Assembly (NCBI GenBank): GCA_029963845.1
Contig: JANEYF010000415.1
Span: forward strand, 124,001 to 188,000
From: Rhamnusium bicolor
Lineage: Eukaryota; Arthropoda; Insecta; Coleoptera; Cerambycidae
Length of the DNA stretch: 64,000 nt
Direction of reading: 5' to 3'
A model generated the notes under the pieces. The model searched no databases and was not told the origin of the DNA. It worked only from the letters and a program-made list of their open reading frames with translations. Each line of letters begins with the position of its first letter. Positions within the stretch are counted from its first letter, which is position 1. Shown here in pieces: positions 24,182 through 36,499 of the stretch. Made by a program: the position numbers and the translations under genes.

Positions 24182-25620
24182 ATGGTTAATTTAAATATTC
24201 GTAACCATACTAAACGTTTGTTATTATTGTCAAAACTTGCAAAAAGTGATAATGACGATGGTATTCTGTAATATACGATTTTGTTTAAAATACTTAGGTT
24301 TTAACTAAATTTTAGAAAGCTGTGATGATAATGATGAGCCAGATCCTTACAGCTCATCCGACTCAATTTTAGATCCAAGCTACTACCCTAGTGATGAGTC
24401 TGAATCTGATTTGAATAACCTCGCGACAACTAAGAACAAAATTGACACAAAAGTATGCCTAACATAATTATCAAACAATTAGTATGTTTTATTTTTTTTA
24501 TAGGTAACTTATGCTTCTAACGTTGAAATCTTACCGGAAGTTCCAAATATTAATTATACTTCTAACGTTGATATCTTACCGGAAGTTCCAAATATTGATT
24601 CTAATCTTGGAGAAGAATCGAACAGTTCTGATTCGGAAGATAATCAAACAGCTGTGAATCAAATAAAGGAGTGAACTGCCCCACAAGACAATCATTTAGG
24701 TTTTCCAAATAATTTTACTTGGCAATAAGGTATTTGTCCAGAAGTAGCAGCTGCGTTACAAGAGAGTACTCCCTATAATTTTTTTTCTTTATTTGTGGAT
24801 AACGAAGTCATAGACCTCATGGTGGAACCAACTAACCTTTATGCCACCCTGTTATTTGCTTGGCTGAAGATATTCCAAACTTGTTAAGGCTCCATAATTG
24901 GTCTCCTTCTGATAGAGAGGAAATGATGAGATTTTTAGGCTTAATCCGATATATAGGGCTTGTAAGAATGCCGACAATTCGTCACTACTGGAGTAGAAAG
25001 CCACTTTTCCGCAATGATAATATATCAAAAGTTATGAGTAGGAATCGTTTCGAATTACTGTTACAACTATGGCGTTTTTCCGATAACCAAAATTGCCCCG
25101 AAGGTGATCGTCTTTTTTAAAGTTCAGCCACTCATTGAAAAGTTTGTCATGAAGTTTCAATCTGCTTTTATTTCAAGTGGTACTGTTTGTGTAGATAAGT
25201 CGCTAGGTCCCTTTAGGAGATGCCTTGTATTTAAGCAGTATATTCCTTTAAAAACACATAAATATGGGGTAAAATTATTTAAGCTCTGTAGTTCAGAAGG
25301 CTATACCTACAATATGAAAATATATTGCGGAAAAGAAACAAACGTTGTTATGTCACTTGCTGAAAACCTTTTAGACAATGGAAGAATTATGATCACTGAT
25401 AATTATTACACTAGCTTCGATTTAGTTAGTAAATTATTAGATAGACAGACGCACCTTTTAGGTACATTACGGTCTAACAGGCGAGGAAATCCAAAGGAAG
25501 TTACAGATAAAAAGCCTAAACGTGGCGAAATTGTGGCTAGGGAAAACGAACATACCCCGTTATTGCTATCCAATATCATGAGAATGTTTACAATAACTCT
25601 GTTTGAATGTTTACAATAAC
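24182..25620 (+). pseudogene. piggyBac-type transposase, 3'-truncated
   Basis: A start at 24182 (MVNLNIRNHTKRLLLL) leads to an acidic N-terminal region with two putative small introns: donor near 24259 with acceptor ending near 24315, and donor near 24452 with acceptor ending near 24504. A 45-base unit encoding SNVDILPEVPN-like residues is duplicated at 24509-24600. The catalytic part covers 24795-25619: WSRKPLFRND, VCVDKSLGPFRR with the first acid, KTHKYGVKLFKLC, and MITDNYYTSFDL with the second acid. A stop near 24672, another near 24727 and a frameshift near 25100 break it. The third catalytic aspartate and the cysteine-rich C-terminus are absent. Confidence 0.82.
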
Positions 25621-25639
25621 TCTGTCACTCGGACCATCA

Positions 25640-26290
25640 ATATAAGTATACTATCAGCTGTTATAATTACCTACTCTTAAAAAGAACACACAACGACGAC
25701 ACCAAATACTGATCATTCTCTGTCTAACTCGTCGAACTACAACACATACCTACCAAATAAAAAAAATAAAACCAGCCCATATAATGAAATTAAAATAGAA
25801 AATTTATATTAGGTAAGAAAACACTTTTTTAGATATGTATTCTGTCACTAATCTAATTTAAAACTTATGTAAAACCATTATTTGTAGCTTTTAACCTTTA
25901 AAAAAGTCCGAAAACTCGACGAAACGTAGGATAAATAATTGTCCATATACCTGGCTGGAAGTCCTCTAAAAATAAAAATAGGAAATACAGTTTTTTCTGT
26001 CTTTTATTTAAGAAATATAGTGTATATGACATATTTTGTAGACAATTTTTTGATCTTTGTTGTTAATATGTTAGTCGTGTAATCAACAGACAGAAAAATA
26101 TTTATGAAAAACTCATGTTGGCACTTATTATGCACTATAAAAAAAGTATGCAGACCGTAGAATCAAGAGGAACTTGCACATATGATTGCTGACTAAATAA
26201 AAATGTGTACCAAAATTCAGCTTGGTTGGGTTTATTTCCTTGGTTTGGTGACTTTTCAGCTTGACTGACTGGACTATAGTATACAATGTG
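25640..26290. other. No supported gene
   Basis: A stretch at 25900-25930 (AAGTCCGAAAACTCGACGAA then ACG) resembles the distal half of a hammerhead, but no CTGANGA core precedes it. Otherwise featureless. Confidence 0.4.
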
Positions 26291-26345
26291 TGAACCAATT
26301 CCAATTCCAATTTAAAATCATTTATTTCACATTATAAAATATGTA
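26290..26345 (-). repeat. Probable LINE 3' end with ATTGGA tail
   Basis: On the minus strand the end reads TGAAATAAATGATTTTAAAT followed by TTGGAATTGGAATTGG. Short tandem tails of this kind terminate several LINE families. No coding part remains next to it. Confidence 0.4.
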
Positions 26346-27060
26346 CAAGAAACTCAGATAATGCCTACTATAATTCGGCTACATAAAAATCCTTAAATAA
26401 TTACATAAAACCTAAATTATTATATAAACTAAGTTGTTTAATAATAGTATTTTTAATAATATACTCAGAGGATTTAGACAAAATCATGTTATCACATCAT
26501 ATAATTCGTTATACGATCCCTCTCTTCATTTATATTCAAAACAAATTAATTTTGATACTAAAAACTATCAATGAAGGTAATTAAATTAAATGAATATATC
26601 ACTTATAAACCACAATGTCCTCGTAGTCATGTAATAATGACAATTAGTTGGGCAGTTTAAAAAGGTTTGCGGTCTTGTCCTCCACACGATTTGCGGCTTT
26701 TCGGGCGAGCTTATGGACGTAGTCAGTGTGTCTATCTGGTCGATACAATTTTGTGTGCGGAAGTGTGAGTAATTCACCACAAGCGGATGACTTTCGGATC
26801 AATGCTACCACATTATTCAATATCTAATAGAATGATTGGATTATTTTCAATTAAATTAAATGTTTTTATAGTACGCCTACCCTCTCTGTTTAATTAAAAT
26901 TTATTGTACGAACGGATGATTTATGTGCATATTTTAATATGCCATCGCATTATCTATTTAACTGCGAACTAATAACGGAAATGCGATCAATAATTTACGG
27001 AATTTATTTAAACATTTACTGGCATATAATAACAATAATAATAATAATAATAATAGTAAT
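26346..27060. other. No supported gene; AAT microsatellite at its end
   Basis: Sequence is AT-rich. An AAT repeat occupies about 27029-27058 and immediately precedes the LINE remnant. Confidence 0.5.
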
Positions 27061-27063
27061 AAA

Positions 27064-28175
27064 TCAACTCATGGTTGAACGAGGGGCAGCAGATTCCAGA
27101 CTGGTTTGTCGAGGGACGTACTGTGCTAATCCCCAAAAAGGGGGATCTTTCCGACCCGAGGAATTATAGGCCGATCACTTGCCTCAACTCCTGCTACAAG
27201 ATATTTACACGTATCTTGTAAGCTAGGACTTCCAGCAGATACACGAACAGCGTGGTGCCAAGAAGGGCATGGCAGGTTGCAAGGACAGCCCGCTGATAGA
27301 CCGCTGTGTTACACAGGATTCTGTGCAATACAAGAGGAATCTATCGATGGCCTGGATTGATTACCGCAAGGTATTTGATACAACACACATGAGCTATTGT
27401 TGTACTTGCTCAAATGTCTTGCGGTACCATCACCACTAGTGAGATGCATAGAACAGCTGCTGCCACTCTGGAAGACTCGTTTCACCATTACATCAGGTGC
27501 ACAGCGGGTCACGACAGAGCAGGTGGCATTTAGGAGAGGAGTTTTCCAGGGTGACTCCCTGAGTCCTCTCCTCTTCTGCATCTCACTACTGCCGTTGTCT
27601 GTTGGACTCCACCAAACCCGCGGATAGCAATTGGACCACCCAGCGACCGGAGACATAAGGTCACCCATCTATTTTATATGGATGACCTTAAACTTTATGC
27701 CTCCGGAGAGCGCGAACTACAAAACGCTCTTAGGGTGGTCCAAGAATATAAGCGGGAAATTGGTATGGTGTTCGGGTTGGACAAATGTGCACTCGTCCAC
27801 CTCAAGAGACGACGATGCGGGGAATTCCCTGAAGATGCGCAGCTCGCAGACGGAAGCATCCTAAGACATCTGGATGCCGGAGAGACCTATACATATTTGG
27901 GTGTGCAACAAAGGCACATTCAGGATGTAACACAAATAAAGGATTCTCTCCGCGGCAAGTACAGACACCGTCTCCGAAAGATTTGGTCTGCCGACCTTTC
28001 GGAGAAGAACAAGGTGTCTGCAACTATTATGCTTGCCGTTCCTGTTCCGCTCTACTCCTTCGAAGTAGTAAAGTGGACGGTGGATGAGCTGCGCCACATA
28101 GACAAAGATACCCGCAAGATGACGAATATTCACAGAAGTGTTTTTATACTATATGGCCGACATGTTTAGAGAACC
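27064..28175 (+). pseudogene. Non-LTR reverse transcriptase remnant (R2/R4-like)
   Basis: In shifting frames the plus strand gives IPKKG and NYRPITCLNSCYKI near 27125-27200, then GVFQGDSLSPLLFCISLLPLS (27540-27600) and FYMDDLKLYASGE (27670-27720) with the catalytic aspartates. The downstream thumb region contains IGMVFGLDKCALVHLKR, ETYTYLGVQQ and KNKVSATIMLAVPVPLYSFE. The thumb pattern recalls R2/R4-related LINEs of insects from memory. Several frameshifts and stops make it non-functional. The C-terminal endonuclease region is missing, the match ending near 28130. Confidence 0.78.
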
Positions 28176-28244
28176 AATGCATATAGGGTAATTTTAATTA
28201 TGCACAGGATTTTTATACTATATGGCCGATATGTTTAGAGAACC
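28141..28244 (+). repeat. Direct repeat of 35 bases, 34 bases apart
   Basis: TTTTTATACTATATGGCCGA plus ATGTTTAGAGAACC occurs at 28141-28175 and 28210-28244 with one difference. It lies at the junction between the R2/R4-like remnant and the opposite-strand LINE. Confidence 0.85.
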
Positions 28245-30410
28245 GCAAGTCCACATTTATGAAAAGGCCAAAATTTTTGGAAGAGACACTAGTGTTTAAA
28301 ACTAGATTGTTGAGCTTAATTTGAAAATTAGGAGAATTTATTATATCTTCCCTATGCGGCCCAAAGAGCTACATAACAGTTGTAGAATCATTAAGTGCAA
28401 AGTTATGAGGTTGAGATATTTCAGCAACACTTTTTAAATCAGAGTTAATTTTTTCTACAGAAACTCTGAGTTCATCTATCCGAAAGGAAAAATAAAATTG
28501 AATATCGTCTGCATATTGGTGTGTATTACAGAAATTAAGACAAGAATTAAAATCTGCAGTATATATAGAATATAACAAAGATCCTAAGATACTTCCCTGT
28601 GGCACTCCTTGAGTAAGTGGCTTAAAATTAGAAAAAATATATCTCAACCCAACTCCTTGATATAAATCTCGTAAGTAATTATAAAAAATGAAACTGAATC
28701 CGAAATGTCTGAGCTTACTACAAAGAATGTCGAGGTCTAATGTGTCGAATGCATTACTAAAATCGAGCAAAATTAAGCACGTGTTTTGATTATTATCTGT
28801 AGCTTTAAACACTTCATCGGTAACATGAAGCAGAGCAGATGTAGTGCTGTGGTGAGATCCAAAGCCTGATTGAGTTGGTCGTAAAATTTTTGTTGTTGAT
28901 AAAATCGTATTAATCTGGCTAGCAACTAATTTTTCTAAATTTTAGATATTGTAGGCAAAATGCTTATAGGACAAAAATGAGTTAGAGCCGTAGAATATTT
29001 TCAAATACTGGGAAATATACAAGTCACAAGACACTTATTAATTATAAAAGTTAACAGTTCGTTAAGCTCTCGAAGTAATTATTCTTACATTTTACGGTCA
29101 ATATTATCAGATCCCATCGCATTAGATTTTATGGAATGGAAAGCTTTTCAACTTCATCAGGTGAAACTACTAAAAATGAGAATTTGTTATTATCGAGCAC
29201 GTATATTCTATTATATTTATCTCTATAGGGATTATTGCTAACATTTATTACTTGCGGCACGCTGTTAATGAAAAAATCATTAAAGGTCTCTGGTTCAAAT
29301 ATGTCAGAAGATACAGAACTATTATTATTATTATTTAAATATTTTAGAGGTTTCCAAAATTCTTTAGGATTAGTCTAAAATTTGTGCAACAAATAAGCTT
29401 TTTTTCCAATTTTATTAAAAAATTTACAAAGTTTCTAGGCTCTTTGTATTCATTTAAAGAAAGCTCGGTTTTTACTTTTCTATGTTTAGCAAATGCTTTC
29501 ATTTTTATTTTTATCATTAGCTTTAGATTGTTTGTTAGCCATGGAGCTGGTGGCTTTGTAATCTTAACTGTTTTGTACGGGGCATGCAAATCATACAAAA
29601 AAATTACATTAGCATTCGAAAAAACCAATAATTTCACCAACATTCTAAAGGGAATAGAAATAACTACAGTTAATTAATCTCAAGTCTATCAAAAAAGAGT
29701 CATAGTTGAAGTTAGCAAAATCTCTATACGTGCGAAAAAATTGTTTTTGTTTTTCTATGCCGATTTTCAGAGTACAGGTAATTAGGAAATGATCAGAGAT
29801 ATTTTCCATGCCTATGACATTATTACCGCCAATAAGCTCACTACTAGATGTAACTAACTATGAGATCAATGATTTTACTAGAACATTCTATTACTCATGT
29901 GGGTGCCGAAATTATTTGATGAATATTGTATTTATTTAACAAATTTTGTAACTGTGTATATTATAATAATTTTTATTATCAGATATATCATTATTAGAAT
30001 CATAACCAGTTCAAATTTAGGTATAAAGTTAATTAAAATATATTCCAAATGTTCCAAACACTTTTAACGATTAACATCAGGTGCGTGTATCCAAACATAT
30101 TTTCTTATTTGCGATTTTTAAAGATATGCATAAAGATTCAAGAATGTTTTCATCATTATTCAAAGGTGGAGTATCTAAAATCTTTACTTTATAGATATTT
30201 TTAACAAAAAAAGCAACACCACCTCCTCTTCCATTGCGGTCATTTCGAATTATTTTATAATTAGGAATATGTATACCAGAGTCAGAGAAAGTAGGGTTCA
30301 ACCAAGTTTCTGACATTCCCAGTACATCAAAAGACTCAACAACCATTTCAGAAAAGATGTCAAACCCTGTATAAACAGATCTAATGTTAAAATGTGAAAA
30401 GTTGTCAATG
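28245..30410 (-). pseudogene. CR1/Jockey-type LINE ORF2 remnant
   Basis: Read on the minus strand, the apurinic endonuclease comes first (30410-30077: HFNIRSVYTGFD, LGMSETWLNPTF, RGGGVAFFVKN). A linker follows (29643-29344: KPPAPWLTNNLK), then the reverse transcriptase (28812-28245: LLDFSNAFDTLDLDIL, LTQGVPQGSILGSLLY, and HQYADDIQF with the catalytic pair). The match stops abruptly at 28245, so thumb and tail are missing. Internal frameshifts and a deletion of the early RT motifs show it is dead. Such proteins nick DNA and copy their own RNA at the target. Confidence 0.87.
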
Positions 30411-30419
30411 TAACTAAAT

Positions 30420-30890
30420 TAACAACTTATTTTTTTGTTTATTTCTTTTTTCTCTTTCTTTTTCCTATCATTTATTATTTAGCTCCAATAAAATATATCA
30501 TGGGATTTGTAAAAAAAATAAAATACATATATACAGAAATTTGTATGCCAGAGGGAGTGTTAAGCAATAATTGCAATTAAATTTATTAATATAATTTGCA
30601 CGATAAGTAAATAGAATTATTCAACTAAAAAGTAACAAAAGTAGAGAAAGAAATTTATCTATACTGATGAAAATAAAAAATCAGAAAACAAGAAATAACG
30701 TAACTTTGCTTTATTTTGAATCACTGCTTGCTTGCTTTTGTAGATGCTTGTAGAAAACATTTGAGTATTGTCTGCTGATAGTAATACTGTAGTAGTAGTT
30801 TTCGTAACTTAGACGTGCTTGATATACCTGGTCACCGCTTTTGCATTATCATAACCTCTTGCTTGGTTCCTTGGTTGCTTACTTGTAATA
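30420..30890. other. AT-rich DNA, no supported gene
   Basis: No recognisable frame; a CTTG/CTTGCTTG-type low-complexity patch lies near 30727. Confidence 0.45.
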
Positions 30891-30892
30891 TA

Positions 30893-31165
30893 GCTTAGTA
30901 TCTACGTTGCATTAAAACATAACTGTTTTATTTATTTATTTATTACTGTTTTTCATTCTCCTGTGAAGCAGTCTTAAATAAAATAGAGTACGTAAAGTTG
31001 AAGTTCTGCTTTTTATTTAAATCAAAAGCTTGCTTAGTATCTACATTGCATTAAAACATAACTGTTTTATCTATTTATTACTGTTTTTCATTCTCCTGTG
31101 AAGCAGTCTTAAATAAAATAGAGTAAGTGAAGTTGAAGTTCTGCTTTTTATTTAAAGCAAAGGCA
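30893..31165 (+). repeat. Tandem duplication, 139-base period
   Basis: Two units starting GCTTAGTATCTAC (30893 and 31032) share CATTAAAACATAACTGTTTT, TTCATTCTCCTGTGAAGCAG and TGAAGTTCTGCTTTTTATTT. They differ mainly by the length of an internal TTTA tract. Non-coding. Confidence 0.9.
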
Positions 31166-32270
31166 TAGGTAGTAAATCTGTTTGTACACCGAATTTTTTC
31201 GGTAGGGAAAAGTTGCTATGCAACCGACAACCATACACACAGACCCCTTGACATTCCGTTTCTTCACTGAGTCATTCTAGCTTCTATCATACAGCTGATA
31301 GAATAAAGTGGTGTTCCTACATTTTAAAACAGGAACTGACGCCCAAGACCGTATCGAAATAAAAAGTTCAAAGCACCACTGCTGTATTAAAGGGTGCCAA
31401 AGTGACAAAGTAACAGATGTCCATTTTGTTACGTCACACCAAGTAATTTGAAAATGATACATAGAAAATTAGCATTAGCATGCAAATTTTAATAAAATGA
31501 TATAGTATAAGTACATAAATTGATTCACAGTGGCATAAATTGTTATCTCTACAGAGATCAGTTCATGTTAAATGTAGGAATGGAAATACAAATATATGGG
31601 ACATGAAGAAACTTCTAGTCCTGATGGTAATGAATATATAAAGCACCATGTAGTCGAGATGATACATTCTTGCATCCTTCTGCGTACTCCTAAGAGAATA
31701 TACTAGATAAAAACTTTGATTTTCACGAGGATCGTAAATCATCTCTAAATATTAAGTACGAAACTCTCAAGTAACGGCATTTTGTTCATGGAAAACTTCC
31801 TGTGCCATTGTAAAACAGACAGTCCGTTTTACATTATAATGAAAAATGACAACGGGAAATAATGCAATACGATAACTTTATGGTAATAATTGAAATATTT
31901 CGTAACAGGCAGATATAATAGGCCAAGCAAAACTGATTACGGTCTGCATTAATAAAAGTTTACGCGACAGTTACAGTAACATCACAAAACTGGCAGGTGT
32001 TGTACTTTTATTAGATATGGGGTAATTCAGTAGGGAGGGTCGGTTGTTTTCAGTTGATCATGGATAGCAACGGATGAAAAAAACTGCACTCATAATTTTT
32101 TATCTATTTATAATGTTAGTCACACAGACACTCCAGACATTTAACATTACGGTTACTAGAAGTATGTTTTTTTAAGTATCTTCTAGGCTAAGATTTTCCG
32201 TCTCTGAATATTCCGCTCTGAAGTTATTGGCTTAATTAAATTATTGCTCTTATTAAGTATTTTAAATTAT
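31166..32270. other. No supported gene
   Basis: The minus-strand frame 31277-31462 (61 codons) is unrecognised. Nothing else stands out. Confidence 0.4.
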
Positions 32271-32274
32271 TGAA

Positions 32275-32750
32275 AAAAAACCGTTGACTTGGGGATCAGA
32301 ACTTCCTCACCGTAGTAAAACTCGACGTGTGGTGGAATTTATAATAAAAGCAATTTTTGACGTTTCAAAAAAGTCACATTTTGACGTTTCAAAAAACTCA
32401 CTTTGACGTTTCAAAAAAGTCACTTTGACGTTCCAAAAAAGTCACATTTTGACGTTGATGTTGACATTGGTGGAATGTTACTAATATTTTTTTTAGACAT
32501 TGGGACCGATTTTGCTTATCAACGAACTCAATCTCTACCTTGACCTCTAGAATGTGTGTACCAAATTTGAAAGCTTTATCTCAAAAACTATAGCTGCTAT
32601 CACGAACCAGATAGACACACAGACAGAACATTTTTTTCTGCCTGAAATTTTGTGTATCGTCATAATTCGTCGAGATTCGTCCAGAAAAATTTTCAAAATA
32701 TTTTTCACAAATACATAACTCACTTTGAAGGGTGAAGAGGTAATAACCAA
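32275..32750 (+). mobile_element. GACGTTTC-repeat element, copy 2
   Basis: The order is the same as in copy 1: AAAACCGTTGACTTGGGGATC, CAGAACTTCCTCACCGTAGT, four GACGTTTCAAAAAAGTCAC-type units, then AACGAACTCAATCTC, TTGAAAGCTTTATCTC, GACACACAGACAGA and TAATTCGTCGAGATTCGTCC. The number of short units differs from copy 1, so these expand and contract. Non-coding. Confidence 0.8.
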
Positions 32751-32904
32751 ATATCAATATTTTAAAACATTATTTTAATGCAATTCTTACGAACACGTTA
32801 ACATCAGTGTAATAAAAATTACAATTTTTATGACAATGAAAAGATCGTTTTTCAATAATCTCTCGAAAATTTAATAAGCATATCTTCAACTATTTTTAAA
32901 CTGG

Positions 32905-33620
32905 TTTTGACAGTTTTCAAACAACGAAATATACAGTACGACAGCAGCGGCTGTTTTGCGTAGAACAATTCCTTGATTCTAAATCAATTACCGTCGTGCG
33001 ATCAGATCGCAGAAGCCGAGGACTGTTTAGAGTAATGAAATTGTATCCCTATAAAATTGCTGTTGGTAGTCAATTAAAAGAAGGCGATAAAATCAGACGA
33101 ACTGAATTTTGCAGAACTTTTTGACGTGGGAAGTTGAACCTGATAATGAACATTGATGGTGTATGAGCGATGAAGCCCATTTTTAATTGAACGGTTTCGT
33201 CAACAGGCAGAATTTTCTTTTCTTGGCAGGTGAAAATCCAAATCAAATTCATGAGCAGAATTTAAATATACCTAACTCATCTGTGGTGTGCCATTTCAAC
33301 TTAGAGAATAATGGGGCATTATTTCTTCGAAGAAAATAGAGTCACCATAATAGTTAATTCTGAGCGCTACTGTGACATGTTGCAAAATTTCTTCATACCA
33401 CAAGGTCAAGATATGGACTTTTGGTTTCAACAAGACGGTGCAACATGTCATACGGCAAGAATTAACATGGCCATTTTGCTAGAAGCGTTCCCACAGCGAT
33501 TGATCTCAAGGATTGGAACCATAAATTGACCCCCTAGGCCCACTGACTTGATGCCACCGTTTTTTTCTTTGGGGTTATATGAAAAACAAGATCTACAGAT
33601 ATAAATCCTGAAATTTAGAA
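32905..33620 (+). pseudogene. Mariner-like transposase, internally deleted
   Basis: The N-terminal helix-turn-helix start is visible as TVRQQRLFCVEQFLDSKS (32940-32993). It is joined soon afterwards to LYPYKIAVGSQLKEGDKIRR, which in full-length relatives lies over 100 residues further on, so most of the DNA-binding region is deleted. The catalytic part follows: MSDEAHF, GFVNRQNF, YFFEENRVTIIVNSERYC (33311 on), FWFQQDGATCHTAR, and PPRPTDLMP near 33530. The first two acids (DEAHF, QQDGA) are present. The third would lie in the broken region after 33540. Several stops make it inactive. Confidence 0.8.
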
Positions 33621-33830
33621 AATCTTAAAATGAATAGTAGAACTGAAATTACCAAATTTCTAGTTTATAAATGTATAATTAGTTTTTCTCTAACATTATC
33701 AATAATTTAGTTGTAGCGAAATCAACGTGTCGGTCCTTGTACCCACATTCTTAATTAATATCATTAGTGGAAACTGGTACTTTCAATCTTGATATGTGAT
33801 GTGACTATTTTTCAAAATACACATTGAAAG

Positions 33831-33835
<5 letters not shown>

Positions 33836-33896
<61 letters not shown>
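33836..33896. repeat. AT dinucleotide microsatellite
   Basis: About 60 bases of perfect AT alternation. Confidence 0.97.
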
Positions 33897-33900
<4 letters not shown>

Positions 33901-33959
33901 TAAAAACTATAAGAAAGAAAAATTTGTTTTAGTTTTAAGCACAAAAAGTACATCTTCTG

Positions 33960-34135
33960 TGCAGATTATCTGTACCAGTGGCTTCGAGGGACGTTAGTCG
34001 ACATCATGGCGCCGCATGCATGTCGATCGATTGCTCTGCCACCTGAACAGGTGTGTTCCGCAAGGTGTTTGTATAAAAGGTTTACCGGTGTCCTCAAATT
34101 ATTATTTTAAGCACGTTAGTCGCAATTAAACGGGG
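33960..34135 (+). promoter_or_regulatory. Candidate promoter-like region with TATA box
   Basis: GTATAAAAGG (34070-34079) is a good TATA box, preceded by a GC-richer stretch with CACCTGAACAGGTG, a perfect palindrome of two E-box halves (about 34040). ACGTTAGTCG occurs twice (33991 and 34113). No gene can be attached downstream, so this rests on motifs alone; it could belong to a transposon or a host gene with exons outside the window. Confidence 0.25.
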
Positions 34136-35890
34136 ATATTGTAGTTCAATTGTTATTTAAAGTATATGGGACACTTGTTTTCAAATCTAGTACTACAAAC
34201 ATCTGACTAAATTTGGTATAAAAATTAAGGATTTGAAAACTTGCTGTTCGTTGCATATTCGAGGTCATAATTAGTTGTAATGCACAACCCTGAATTTTTT
34301 TAATAAAACCCAAGACAATTCAAGTTTCTGAAAAACCTAATATCAACATTTTTTTCATAATACTTTCCTTTTCTGATAAATCAGGTTTTTTTTATTTAGT
34401 CTATAAGTACAGCCACACATTTATTAGCGTCAAGTATCAATAATCCTATTAAATGTATATAAAATACAACCTACTAGCGTTTCCAAATAAGGGTGGTCGC
34501 TGTGATATTTTGCGAGTTCATAATATATTTCATTAGCTTTGACATCACAATGTGTGCAACCTGCATTATATGAAGTTCTAAACGATCGGTTTTGAATATG
34601 ATACAACTACCAAAGAAAATCCCAAGTTATCGTAAATCCGAAAATTACTAGACATCTGGCAACACTGGCTGAACAGTGCACATCGATTCGCGACTATGGA
34701 TCCCTCTCCGCTGCCAACGGTCAAACGTAAATTGTGCATACTGAGGACCGTGTTCACCTCTTCGTGTTTTTATTTGCATTGAGAGGCACATGTTCAATTA
34801 ATTGAAAAATATAAACATGGATAGATCTGTCTCAGAATTTGTGGTTTGACTCCAAAAAATGCTCTTTTTTGTTTCCTACACTCTATTTGCAAGATATAAA
34901 TCACAGAATTTTGTCTTCTCTTTGATGTTAATATAGCACAAGCGCTGTCAGTGTCTGACAGGAAACACTTCGGTTAACACGCAGTACTGCTTTAGATAAA
35001 TAACACACTTAAAAAGAAACGTTAACGTTATTCACATGAAAACAATTTTTTCAATCCAAAGTTGTTGCTAATAATGCACTTTAAACAAATAAACGACAAC
35101 AAACACAACTGATAAACTGCTACTCATAATGCCGTCTAATAATTCGTTAAGACCGCCAGACCTCCGAAATAACTGTTCAGATTGATCGATTTGAATTTTG
35201 AAAGTAAATTATTGCTCTAAGAAATTCTCCTTATAACCGAGAAAAGCCAGTGAGGGAGAAGCATGTCTGCATTTACGTGGATATTCGAAACTCACTCGCC
35301 TCCCCCATAACTCATAGTCGTAGCATGTTCGTCGCAAAATCAATAAATACCTTACGTGACATTGTAGAGAAACAAAATAAATTCTCTTGTTAATTATCGT
35401 CCTAGACTCGGTTATTAATTGTATCTACCCCCCTGAATCTACCATGAGGGAGAGTGAGAAGAAGGGAACTAGAGCGAGAGAGAGATACTAGATGTACTTA
35501 TTTCTTAATTACATTCCTCTCATTCCTAATATTTGTGATTATTAAGATTACAAAGAAGAAAGTGTTTCTTTCTTTACTTACATCAGTTATCTCGAATAAG
35601 GTGTTAAATCATCGTTGTTATTCTTACCTGTAACAAAAAAATTATGTTAAACATTAATAAATACCATATATGTACGGAATCAGAACTGAAATAGGATACT
35701 ATTTAAAAGATGTCTTTAGTTAATTTAAGATATCTTCCAGATATAATAAAATACCTTAGATCCTACATGTTAAATTAATAAAATTAAAAATATACACTCA
35801 AGACGGATAATAAAATAATTGAAAATTTTTTCCCACTTTGTCTAAAATATGTATTCTTTGTACGATTTAAATCATATATATTATATTTAT
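34136..35890. other. Longest stretch with no open frame over 60 codons
   Basis: No transposon protein is visible here. A small GA-rich patch (35445-35490) and a GC-richer spot (35225-35310) are the only compositional changes. It could be host intron or intergenic DNA. Confidence 0.4.
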
Positions 35891-35899
35891 AAAAACCTG

Positions 35900-36480
35900 G
35901 ATTGGGAAAATAAAGTGATGATAGTTTTTATTGATTTCTCAAAGGTTTTTGACTGCATGTACCACAACATTCTGTTAAAGAAGATAAAATGATATGGTTT
36001 ACGTGGGCAATGTCAATTAATTCTGCAATCATATTTTAGTAACAGAAAACAATTTGTTCTGCAGTGAAAAATCTAAAGAATTGCAGGTTAATATAAGAGT
36101 CCCCCATGGATCTGTATTAGAGCTTTTATTACTTTTATTGTATATCAGCGTGTTTTATCTGAATGAAAATCAATCTGCTGTAGCGAATTATTTTATAAAC
36201 AATAAACTTATTTTAAACCAAGACAAAACGTACTTATTACAGTTCCATCCCATTGCATCAAATTATTAGTCTAATCATCCATTAAAATTAAATGGCAAAA
36301 GTATCCATCAAGAAATATATGTTGACCTGTCTCTTGATTGGAAACTTCATGTAAATTATCTCTGTACTAAATGCGCCAACAACTGTTTTGCGTTGAAAGG
36401 TTTGTGCCAAATTTTCACGGTTGAAATAGGATATTATACTTTGGGCAAATCCTAGAAGTATGATCTTGTCTTTATAATGC
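35900..36480 (+). pseudogene. LINE reverse transcriptase fragment
   Basis: In broken plus-strand frames: FIDFSKVFDCMYHNILLKK (35925-35985) carries the first catalytic aspartate, LRGQCQLILQSYFSNRKQF follows, then NIRVPHGSVLE.LLLLLYIS (36090-36150) in place of the usual GVPQGSVLGPLLF, NKLILNQDKTYLLQFHP near 36210, and VDLSLDWKLHVNYL near 36325. The YADD box is deleted. It belongs to the broad Jockey/CR1 group by memory of motif order. Confidence 0.72.
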
Positions 36481-36499
36481 AAAAAATCCATATGCTCAA

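Noticed and set aside
25895..25935. Hammerhead ribozyme after the piggyBac remnant
   Set aside because: The distal half (GTC..GAC, GAAACG) looks right but the CTGANGA core is absent and stem I is not convincing.
27309..27668. Minus-strand 119-codon gene
   Set aside because: Shadow frame of the plus-strand reverse transcriptase remnant, which has the family motifs.
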